Assembly: GCA_016787375.1 (NCBI GenBank) | Contig: JAEUUM010000139.1 | Coordinates: 1-8,075 of the forward strand | Reading direction: 5' to 3' | Length of the DNA stretch: 8,075 nucleotides | Origin: Saprospiraceae bacterium | GTDB taxonomy: Bacteria > Bacteroidota > Bacteroidia > Chitinophagales > Saprospiraceae | Part shown: one piece after another, positions 1 to 5,470 of the stretch | Layout of the letters: each line of letters starts with the position of its first letter | How positions within the stretch are numbered: position 1 is the first letter of the stretch | Notes under the pieces: generated by a model | Told to the model about the DNA's origin: nothing | Database searches by the model: none | Seen by the model: only the letters and a program-made list of their open reading frames with translations | Position numbers and translations under genes: made by a program

Positions 1-1
1 T

Positions 2-331
2 GGTTTTCAGGAGGATGTAGGATATTTCTCATTACAGGGTAGTGCAAATGATAGCACATATGTTAACCTAATATTCAAAACACCAAACCAACTTATAGCC
101 GACATGAATATTTTAAATTGTACAATCATTGATCAGAACAACAAGTTTAAGTCTATTTTCTGTGATTTCTGCTCAACGGGTTGTGGGTGTAATCTGGCAG
201 ATAAATTGGTTTTAACAAATTTTGGAGGAGTGGGTCAATATTCATCCGGTACTTTAAATGGGACACACATAGACAACATTTCAGGTTTGCAAACTCCTTA
301 TGCGATAAGTTTTAAGGCAAAACTAAAATAG
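2..331 (+). CDS. C-terminal part of a protein of unknown function (5' end outside window)
   Basis: The reading frame is open from the left edge to a TAG at 329-331, giving 109 C-terminal residues. The first internal ATG, at 104, is probably not the start, because the 34 codons before it are open and read like the same protein (polar, beta-prone, e.g. YFSLQGSANDSTYVNLIF). The fragment is rich in Ser, Thr, Asn and Gly with alternating hydrophobic residues, as expected for a secreted beta-sandwich. The closing stretch (GTLNGTHIDNISG, then AISFKAKLK) resembles the last strands of small secreted Bacteroidota lipoproteins of the DUF6252 kind, but this is only an impression. Five cysteines lie close together at visible residues 40, 54, 57, 61 and 63, the last four as C-x2-C-x3-C-x-C. 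Function is unknown. A strong terminator follows directly, so this gene ends its transcript. Confidence 0.7.
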   Translation, partial: GFQEDVGYFSLQGSANDSTYVNLIFKTPNQLIADMNILNCTIIDQNNKFKSIFCDFCSTGCGCNLADKLVLTNFGGVGQYSSGTLNGTHIDNISGLQTPYAISFKAKLK

Positions 332-338
332 GACAAAT

Positions 339-387
339 AAAAATGTGCCCCTGGTTAAATTTAACTAATTTGGGGGCACATTTTTTT
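339..387 (+). terminator. Rho-independent terminator after the first gene
   Basis: A 13-bp perfect stem pairs 339-351 (AAAAATGTGCCCC) with 373-385 (GGGGCACATTTTT). It is GC-rich at the loop-proximal end and followed by a T-run through 387. The 21-nt loop holds a 12-bp palindrome, GTTAAATTTAAC. It starts 8 nt after the stop codon and separates the first gene from the sigma factor unit. The A-tract on the 5' side means it could also work on the opposite strand. Confidence 0.9.
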
Positions 388-399
388 AAAACAAAAAAT

Positions 400-417
400 A
401 TTCAGCATTCTGAATGC
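400..417. repeat. Two overlapping inverted repeats across the sigma factor start codon
   Basis: ATTCAG (400-405) and CTGAAT (410-415) form a 6-bp inverted repeat with a CATT loop. GCATTC (405-410) and GAATGC (412-417) form a second perfect repeat around T411. Both include part or all of the ATG at 414-416. They could form an mRNA hairpin hiding the start codon or a dyad operator. Neither role can be shown from sequence alone. Confidence 0.45.
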
Positions 418-971
418 AAAAGCCAACTGATATACAATCAATCGTAAAAGGATGTTGCCTTAACCAGCCCCAAGCCCAAAAGTTACTTGTGGTAAATTAC
501 AGTGGCATCCTTTTATCAGTTGCGAGAAGATATGCACCCGATTCTTCAGCGGCTGAAGATATTTTACAGGAAGCTTTCATTCTAATATTTAAACACATTT
601 ACACCTTTAAGAATGAAATATCCTCACTCGAAAATTGGTTAAAAAAGATTGTTGTCAATACTGCTTTAAAGGAATTCAGGAAAAAACACATAAGGTTTGA
701 AATTAGTACAGACAGTTTTGATGAAAATCAATCACAAGTACCGGATGCTTTTAAGAATATGGATTTTGAGCGAATCATGAAATTGATACAAAAATTACCA
801 GCCGGGTACAGAGAGATTTTCAACCTTTATGTATTTGAGGAATATTCGCACGAGGAAATCAGTCAAATGCTTGGAATATCATCAGGAACATCAAGATCAC
901 AATTGGCAAGAGCAAGAAAAATTTTACAAGAACAAGTTCAAGTTTACTATAATGAATTGGAAAGAATTTGA
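414..971 (+). CDS. ECF-type RNA polymerase sigma factor
   Basis: An alternative sigma-70 family factor of 185 residues, the usual ECF size, which directs RNA polymerase to a dedicated promoter set. Region 2 spans about residues 20-93 and includes the SAAEDILQEAF helix and the ENWLKKIVVNTALKEFRKK segment typical of region 2.3-2.4. Region 4 spans about 118-175 with the KLPAGYREIFNLYVFE helix and the helix-turn-helix SHEEISQMLGISSGTSRSQL, which would bind the -35 element. A TGA lies immediately before the ATG, so 414 is the first possible ATG start; no Shine-Dalgarno sequence is visible, as usual in Bacteroidota. The last six codons overlap the next gene, which encodes a membrane-anchored protein with the layout of a cognate anti-sigma factor. 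The activating signal is therefore probably an envelope cue. No TAnnTTTG box is obvious upstream. The target regulon is unknown. Confidence 0.95.
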   Translation: MQKPTDIQSIVKGCCLNQPQAQKLLVVNYSGILLSVARRYAPDSSAAEDILQEAFILIFKHIYTFKNEISSLENWLKKIVVNTALKEFRKKHIRFEISTDSFDENQSQVPDAFKNMDFERIMKLIQKLPAGYREIFNLYVFEEYSHEEISQMLGISSGTSRSQLARARKILQEQVQVYYNELERI

Positions 972-2445
972 AGAAAACATGAAACATCAGGTTGATGGGC
1001 ACTCATCTCCTCATGATTCGGAACTCTTCTGGGAAAAACTGCAAAATAAAAGAGATAATCAAAGGCTTATCTGGCCTTGGATCTTAGGCTTTACCCTATT
1101 TTTAGGCTTAGGCGTAATATTTATTCAGCATAAGGATAACCAGAAGTTATATACTCAAAGCACCGTAAAGAATATTTCATCAACAAACGCCACCCATCCA
1201 AATAACACTTCATTCTCAAACGACAAATCGACTGACTTAGAATCTGAAACATCCAAAACAGTAAATGCCAAATCGCATGATTCATCCTCAATTATGAAGT
1301 TGGTAAATGCAAGCCAAAAACTACATCCTGAAAAATTCACACCAAAAAAATTGGTAGCAAATAAAAATCCGTTAAAACCGAAAACCAATGTTATAAAACC
1401 CAAAATTCAATCCTCTGTTGACATTCAAAAAACTGATTCAAAAGTAAAATTTGATACAAAGAAGATAACTTCAACAGCCCCATTTAGCAAAACCAAATTT
1501 TCCTCAGATGATCAGGAAACATCCCAATTAATTGCAGAACCCTCTGTTTCCAGGCTCATTTCGCCAATTCAGCTAAATCAGTCAAGCAATGATCTACCAT
1601 CACGGTTGATTGAATCAGTAGTATTTTTAGATCCGCTTCAAAGTTCAGACCTAGTTATTTCAAATTTTCAAAGCGAGAAATTAAGCAAATTTACTATTCC
1701 ATTAACTCCTAAAGCTGGTGATGAAAATAAAGTTGTACTTCCATATTACCTTGGTGCATATATAGGATACGGCTCATGGATCCCCTCATACTTAGCAAAT
1801 GATTCAATATCGACAGCTTTACTTACAAAAAGATTGGAAACTGAGACTCCACTGGATCTGTTTCAATTTGGGTTTAGGTTTAAAATCCATAAAGGCTTTT
1901 TAAAATATTTTGCACTTGGTTTGCAATACAATCAACTGAACAGCCGGTTTGATTTTGATCGTAAATGGCAGACACAAGATACCGTTCAATTGCCTGTGTT
2001 AAATTATTTTGTAAATGGAGATATACAAACAACTTACCTTTCAGCTTCTGTTATTAAGAGTTATCACAGGATTGTAAGGAATTATAATTATTTAAGGTCA
2101 ATACAAATTCCGATTTATTGCACCCCTGTTATGATCGATTTGGGCAAATTTAATGTTTCACCCTCTCTCGGTCTCATCCCGGGTATTTATCAAAATGCGA
2201 GTGGTAAAATTATCAATTCAGATTCTGAAATTGTTCTGCTAACAGAGAAACCTACTTACAAATCAGGTATTTTACTCATGGGTGAGTTGGTAATCAAATC
2301 AGAGTACAAGTTATCAACAAACCAAGGTATATTCCTTGAAGGTTTCTACAGTAAAGATCTGATAAACAATTCGGTAAAAAATTATCCAATCAAACAACAA
2401 AACAATTCGTTTGGCTTGAGGTTGGGATGGGGAATGAATTTTTAA
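952..2445 (+). CDS. Putative dual-membrane-spanning anti-sigma factor (TM helix, long linker, outer-membrane beta-barrel)
   Basis: Starting at the ATG at 952 the product has 497 residues. Residues 1-38 are polar and cytosolic, with the amphipathic motif DSELFWEKLQNKR, a plausible sigma-binding helix. One transmembrane helix covers about 40-59 (WPWILGFTLFLGLGVIFI). Residues 61-263 are a Ser/Thr/Asn-rich disordered linker, strongly Lys-rich at about 123-186. Residues 264-497 alternate polar and hydrophobic residues, begin YYLGAYIGYGSW, and end GLRLGWGMNF with a terminal Phe, as in outer-membrane beta-barrels of the OMP_b-brl/PorT-like type. The gene overlaps the ECF sigma factor by 20 bp, so translational coupling is likely. 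This domain order matches the Dma anti-sigma factors described in Bacteroides thetaiotaomicron. Sigma binding is inferred from position and layout, since no recognisable zinc anti-sigma or FecR motif is present. An alternative start is the ATG at 979, giving 488 residues. The frame stays open upstream to an ATG at 829, but that extension lies wholly over the sigma gene and reads as nonsense. Confidence 0.85.
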   Translation: MNWKEFEENMKHQVDGHSSPHDSELFWEKLQNKRDNQRLIWPWILGFTLFLGLGVIFIQHKDNQKLYTQSTVKNISSTNATHPNNTSFSNDKSTDLESETSKTVNAKSHDSSSIMKLVNASQKLHPEKFTPKKLVANKNPLKPKTNVIKPKIQSSVDIQKTDSKVKFDTKKITSTAPFSKTKFSSDDQETSQLIAEPSVSRLISPIQLNQSSNDLPSRLIESVVFLDPLQSSDLVISNFQSEKLSKFTIPLTPKAGDENKVVLPYYLGAYIGYGSWIPSYLANDSISTALLTKRLETETPLDLFQFGFRFKIHKGFLKYFALGLQYNQLNSRFDFDRKWQTQDTVQLPVLNYFVNGDIQTTYLSASVIKSYHRIVRNYNYLRSIQIPIYCTPVMIDLGKFNVSPSLGLIPGIYQNASGKIINSDSEIVLLTEKPTYKSGILLMGELVIKSEYKLSTNQGIFLEGFYSKDLINNSVKNYPIKQQNNSFGLRLGWGMNF

Positions 2446-2460
2446 TTAAGAAGACTGTAA

Positions 2461-2487
2461 ACCGGAAAAGAATTACTCTTCTCCGGT
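2461..2487. terminator. Weak hairpin between convergent genes
   Basis: ACCGGA (2461-2466) pairs with TCCGGT (2482-2487). After one mismatch, AAGA pairs with TCTT, leaving a 5-nt ATTAC loop. The hairpin lies where the anti-sigma gene (+) and yebC (-) converge and includes the last codons and stop of yebC. Neither side has a good T-run, so bidirectional termination is only a possibility. Confidence 0.35.
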
Positions 2488-3198
2488 ATATTTCATATTA
2501 TGAAATACATTTTGTACATCGTCGTCTTCCTCCATTCTACCAATCATTTTCATGATTTCATCTTGCTGCGATTGGGTCAAGTCTTTGGTATCAGTTGGAA
2601 CACGCTCAAACTCAGCTGTAATAATTTCTATTCCTTTATCTTCCAAAAATTTTTGTATTGTTCCAAAAGCGTCGAATGAGCCATATAAAAATACACCCTC
2701 TTCATCTCCTTCGATACTATCGACCCCAAAGTCTATGGCTTCAAATTCAAATTCCTCCATATCGGTATTCGGGTCAAGATTAATTTTAAAAACACATTTT
2801 TTATCAAAAAGGAAATCCAGTGAACCAGTTGTTCCGAGTGATCCATTACCTTTATTGAAATATGAACGGACATTGGCTACAGTTCGGGTAGGATTATCAG
2901 TCAGTGTATCAACTACAATGGCAACTCCATATGGACCATAACCCTCGTAGGTAATTTCTTTGAGGTCCTCGGCATCTTTTGAAGTTGCTTTCTTTATTGC
3001 CCTTTCAACAGTATCTTTTGGCATATTACATGCCTTAGCGTTTTGGATGGCTAATCTAAGTTTGGCGTTGGTTTCAGGATCTGCAGTACCGTTTTTAATT
3101 GCAAGGGCAATTTCTTTACCAACTTTGGTAAAAGATTTCGCCATTTTGCCCCAACGCTTAAATTTCCTTTCTTTTCTAAATTCAAATGCTCTTCCCAT
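2473..3198 (-). CDS. yebC: YebC/TACO1 family protein
   Basis: A 241-residue member of the YebC/PmpR/TACO1 family, close to the 246 residues of E. coli YebC. The family is often annotated as a DNA-binding regulator, but YebC-type proteins are now linked to translation, helping ribosomes through proline-rich stretches. Visible signatures are the N-terminal KSFTKVGKEIALAIKNG and NAKLRLAIQNAKACNMPKDT helices, the hallmark YEGYGPYGVAIVVDTLTDN at about residues 84-102, TVANVRSYFNKGNGSLGTTGS at about 107-126, and an acidic C-terminal domain. The start MGRAFEFRKERKFKRW replaces the GHSKW opening of the E. coli type and is the form I recall from other Bacteroidota, which supports the ATG at 3198 over the internal Met19. 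It is divergent from the RNA methyltransferase gene across an 86-bp spacer and convergent with the anti-sigma gene. A TAATTTTG box (3225-3218) may be its promoter. Confidence 0.95.
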   Translation of the reverse strand: MGRAFEFRKERKFKRWGKMAKSFTKVGKEIALAIKNGTADPETNAKLRLAIQNAKACNMPKDTVERAIKKATSKDAEDLKEITYEGYGPYGVAIVVDTLTDNPTRTVANVRSYFNKGNGSLGTTGSLDFLFDKKCVFKINLDPNTDMEEFEFEAIDFGVDSIEGDEEGVFLYGSFDAFGTIQKFLEDKGIEIITAEFERVPTDTKDLTQSQQDEIMKMIGRMEEDDDVQNVFHNMKYTGEE

Positions 3199-3217
3199 TA
3201 TTTTATGATTTACGCCG

Positions 3218-3225
3218 CAAAATTA
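3218..3225 (-). promoter_or_regulatory. Candidate -7 box (TAATTTTG) for yebC
   Basis: Read on the minus strand this is TAATTTTG, a full match to the Bacteroidota TAnnTTTG element, followed by C. It ends 19 nt before the yebC ATG, which would give a leader of roughly 14 nt. The nearest upstream TTG (minus strand, 3253-3251) is 25 nt away, a little far for a -33 element. The 3199-3284 spacer holds the promoters of both divergent genes. Confidence 0.4.
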
Positions 3226-3272
3226 AAGGAAAATAATTAAAAAAGGAAAACAAGTTATTTGTGAAAGAAAAG

Positions 3273-3280
3273 TAATTTTA
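3273..3280 (+). promoter_or_regulatory. Candidate -7 box (TAATTTTA) for the RNA methyltransferase gene
   Basis: TAATTTTA matches TAnnTTTG at all but the last base and ends exactly 4 nt before the ATG at 3285. If it is the real -7 element, transcription would start at or beside the start codon. A matching -33 TTG at normal spacing is not visible. Confidence 0.3.
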
Positions 3281-3284
3281 CATT

Positions 3285-4463
3285 ATGAGTGAAAAAGTAT
3301 TGAACAGCCGCCTGAGGATAGTCACAGAAATGGTTTCGAATTATACCGGTAATGAGCCATTATCTGCATTTCTTAAAAAGCAGTTTCAAAAAAATAAAAA
3401 ATATGGTTCAAAAGATCGTACTGCAATTTCTGATCTGATGTATAACTTTTACAGAATGGCAAAATTCGGAATCAACTTGCCTATTGATGTCAGACTCACA
3501 CTTGGAATGTACCTTTTTCAAAATGATCAGACCCAATGGAATGAAGTGATTTATGAAAAAACAGGAATAAACAATTTTTCACAGAATTTCAGTGACAGGT
3601 TATCAGCTGTTGAAGAAAAGTTCAATTTAAACAAAGATGATCTTTTTCCTTTTTTAACTTTTTTTTCCGGAAATATTGATAAAAGCAAGTTTTTCGCTAA
3701 TTTGGATAAGAAACCTCATGTGTGGATACGTTTAAGAAAAAACTTGCTTCAGATACAAAGTAGTCTTGAAAATGAAGGCTTTATTTTGAATCAATTTCAA
3801 GGTTTACCAAATGCTTTTTATGTAAAAAACCCCAAGGGTTTGGAGAAAACCAACATGTACCTGAAAGGACAGTTTGAAATACAAGACTTGGCTTCCCAAA
3901 TGTGCTCAGAGCAAATTGAAATTAACCCAGCAGCTGCCATCTGGGACGCTTGTGCCGGTTCGGGAGGAAAATCTCTTTATTTACTTGACCGAGATCCCGA
4001 ACTTCGGGTGACCTGTACCGATATACGCTCTTCAATAATACAAAACCTTGAAACTAGGATGGCGAGGTCGGGATACCATGATATTTATACAAAAGTATTG
4101 GATCTTACTGGAACAGAAGCTCAAAACTTGTGGCCCGTGAAATGGAGATATATTTTGGCAGATGTACCATGTTCAGGGTCAGGCACATGGAGTAGAACAC
4201 CTGAGCAAATGTATTATTTTAAACCTGAACAATTAAATGTTTTCAAAAAACTTCAACAGGAAATTTTAAAAAATTTAACCCTGCAACTTGAAAAAAATGG
4301 TTCAATTTTTTATTTAACGTGCTCTATGTTCAAAACAGAGAATGAGGAGGTTACAGATTGGGCCGTAAAAGAATTAGGTTTTAGTAAAAAAAAGGAAATG
4401 CTGTTTGAAGGATATAATTTTGGCTCAGATACCATGTATTTTTGTCATTTACAAAAATCATAA
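3285..4463 (+). CDS. RsmB/NOP family RNA (cytosine-5) methyltransferase
   Basis: A 392-residue class I SAM-dependent methyltransferase of the RsmB/Nop2/Sun family, which places m5C on rRNA or tRNA in the cytosol. The N-terminal part carries KYGSKDRTAISDLMYNFYR (about residues 39-57), the conserved opening region of RsmB-like proteins. The SAM-binding motif I is WDACAGSGGKS at 220-230. Motif IV is DVPCSGSGTWSR at 293-304 with the release cysteine Cys296. Motif VI is YLTCSM at 343-348 with the nucleophile Cys346. Both cysteines are present, so the enzyme looks active. It is a little shorter than E. coli RsmB (about 430 residues) and lacks a PUA-like extension at the C-terminus. The substrate base cannot be assigned from sequence. 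It diverges from yebC and ends 2 bp from the stop codon of a convergent gene with no terminator between them. Confidence 0.93.
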   Translation: MSEKVLNSRLRIVTEMVSNYTGNEPLSAFLKKQFQKNKKYGSKDRTAISDLMYNFYRMAKFGINLPIDVRLTLGMYLFQNDQTQWNEVIYEKTGINNFSQNFSDRLSAVEEKFNLNKDDLFPFLTFFSGNIDKSKFFANLDKKPHVWIRLRKNLLQIQSSLENEGFILNQFQGLPNAFYVKNPKGLEKTNMYLKGQFEIQDLASQMCSEQIEINPAAAIWDACAGSGGKSLYLLDRDPELRVTCTDIRSSIIQNLETRMARSGYHDIYTKVLDLTGTEAQNLWPVKWRYILADVPCSGSGTWSRTPEQMYYFKPEQLNVFKKLQQEILKNLTLQLEKNGSIFYLTCSMFKTENEEVTDWAVKELGFSKKKEMLFEGYNFGSDTMYFCHLQKS

Positions 4464-4465
4464 AT

Positions 4466-4942
4466 CTATAGTTTATACTTCATGTTGTACTTTATTGGCA
4501 ATGAAATGGGAATCCAAAACTTACTAACGGTTATTTTTCCTCTATATTCAATATCAATTTCTTTTCCAAATAATGCTCCGAAAGCACCGGAGATTCCTCC
4601 AATGGCATTAAACAAATTAGATTGAACCACATTAATCTGGAGTGGAATTGCAAAATCTGCACGTGCCCCAATTTTAGTTGACTTGACTTGATTGATGGAA
4701 CCGATAGGTTTGCCGTTTACAAAAACACTTAATTCAACTTTTTTCAAAGTGATACCTATATCATTCGGATTAACGAAGTTGGCATTACTGGCTATTTTTA
4801 TATTACTTAGCGAAAAATCAGTAATACTTAAGTTGCTAATACTCTTAAATTCCGGAGATTGATTTATCTTACATCCTTTATTTGTAATGGTCACAACCAA
4901 TAAAACCAAAGCCAAACTATAAAATGAATTTCTTACTTGCAT
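4466..4942 (-). CDS. LEA14-like (LEA type 2, WHy-domain) putative lipoprotein
   Basis: A 158-residue protein with an N-terminal hydrophobic stretch (about residues 7-20) ending at NKGC, so Cys24 may be lipidated. The lipobox is poor, because the -3 residue is Asn rather than Leu/Val/Ile. The rest reads as a LEA14/WHy beta-sandwich: SISNLSITDFSLSNIKIASN, then FVNPNDIGITLKKVELSVFV with the hallmark NPN, NGKPIGSI, a FAIPLQINV strand and a final GKEIDIEYRGKITV segment. Such domains occur in stress-related plant proteins and in many small Bacteroidota lipoproteins; the bacterial role is not well defined. A TGA lies directly before the ATG at 4942, fixing this as the first ATG. Its first 19 bp overlap the oppositely oriented META-domain gene, and its stop is 2 bp from the methyltransferase stop. 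Confidence 0.82.
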   Translation of the reverse strand: MQVRNSFYSLALVLLVVTITNKGCKINQSPEFKSISNLSITDFSLSNIKIASNANFVNPNDIGITLKKVELSVFVNGKPIGSINQVKSTKIGARADFAIPLQINVVQSNLFNAIGGISGAFGALFGKEIDIEYRGKITVSKFWIPISLPIKYNMKYKL

Positions 4943-5391
4943 TCAAAAAAAATTTAAGCCCCAAATATCTGATATTTATTATTTTTTTTAGCCAAATCGC
5001 TTGTCAAAAAAAGATAAATAATTCAAGTGTGGATAAACCAAATTCAACTTTGCAAAATACTTACTGGAAAATCCTTCAAATTGGAGACCACAAAATTCAG
5101 CAATTAGAGAATCAACGTGAACTTCATTTTATTTTGGATCTTGATTCTGATGTAGTTAGGGGGCATTCAGGATGCAATACTTTCAACGGAAAATATGCAC
5201 TATCCGGATCAAAGGGTATAGAATTTTCAAAGATGATTTCCACTAGAATGTATTGCCCGGATTATAATGGAGAGCCGCTTTGGTTTGATTTTATAGAGGG
5301 ACCATTATCGTATGAAATAAAAGGTGATGACCTAATACTTGTAAATAAAAATAAAACCAAGGCCAAATGCCAAGCAGTTTACTTGAAATAG
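4924..5391 (+). CDS. META/HslJ-domain putative lipoprotein
   Basis: A 155-residue exported protein. A basic n-region is followed by a hydrophobic core (about residues 15-26) ending in QIAC, so Cys27 is the likely lipidation site, although Gln at -3 is unusual for a lipobox. Residues 45-155 form a META domain: NTYWKIL opening, GHSGCNTFNGKY at 80-91 (the signature Gly-Cys-Asn), a STRMYCPD strand at 106-113, then LWFDFIEGPLSYEIKGDDLILVN. Cys84, Cys111 and Cys149 may form a disulfide. E. coli HslJ, of the same domain family, is linked to heat shock and novobiocin resistance; the biochemical function is unsettled. The frame is closed upstream by a TAA at 4885-4887, and ATG 4924 is the first ATG. 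The start overlaps the divergent LEA14-like gene by 19 bp, so its promoter must lie within that gene. Confidence 0.87.
   Translation: MNFLLAFKKNLSPKYLIFIIFFSQIACQKKINNSSVDKPNSTLQNTYWKILQIGDHKIQQLENQRELHFILDLDSDVVRGHSGCNTFNGKYALSGSKGIEFSKMISTRMYCPDYNGEPLWFDFIEGPLSYEIKGDDLILVNKNKTKAKCQAVYLK
4963..4977. repeat. 15-bp perfect dyad AAATATC-T-GATATTT
   Basis: Seven-base arms (4963-4969 and 4971-4977) surround a single T. The dyad lies inside the META gene, 20 bp upstream of the ATG of the divergent LEA14-like gene, where a promoter or operator for that gene would be expected. It could equally be chance in AT-rich sequence encoding hydrophobic signal-peptide residues. Confidence 0.3.
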
Positions 5392-5458
5392 CAAAATAAT
5401 ATTTCGTATATACAAGATTATTTTTTCTTAAATTTTTTTAATGCTGTGATTAAATCTG

Positions 5459-5466
5459 TATCTTTG
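5459..5466 (+). promoter_or_regulatory. Bacteroidota -7 box (TATCTTTG) for the DEAD-box helicase gene
   Basis: TATCTTTG is a perfect TAnnTTTG match and ends 4 nt before the ATG at 5471. The region 20-40 nt upstream is T-rich without a clear TTG. Transcription from this box would begin at or next to the start codon, suggesting a leaderless or nearly leaderless mRNA. Confidence 0.6.
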
Positions 5467-5470
5467 TGTT

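Noticed and set aside
829..951. Upstream extension of the membrane protein frame to an ATG at 829
   Set aside because: This part lies entirely inside the sigma factor gene in another frame and encodes a charged, His/Gln-rich nonsense stretch. The ATG at 952 gives a sensible cytosolic N-terminus and a short overlap.
1155..1403. Minus-strand open frame of 82 codons inside the anti-sigma gene
   Set aside because: It is antisense to the low-complexity linker, and its Phe-rich composition simply mirrors the Lys-rich codons opposite.
2446..2472. Possible attachment site or small RNA in the gap after the anti-sigma gene
   Set aside because: The 27-bp gap holds only the 5' arm of a short hairpin; there is no direct repeat, integrase or promoter to support more.
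2552..3208. Two plus-strand open frames (2552-2941, 2960-3208) opposite yebC
   Set aside because: They are antisense shadows of the well-conserved yebC gene with no recognisable protein features.
5392..5458. Possible terminator for the META gene in the T-rich stretch at 5421-5440
   Set aside because: T-runs are present, but the only inverted repeat nearby (AAGA/TCTT) is four bases long, too weak to call.
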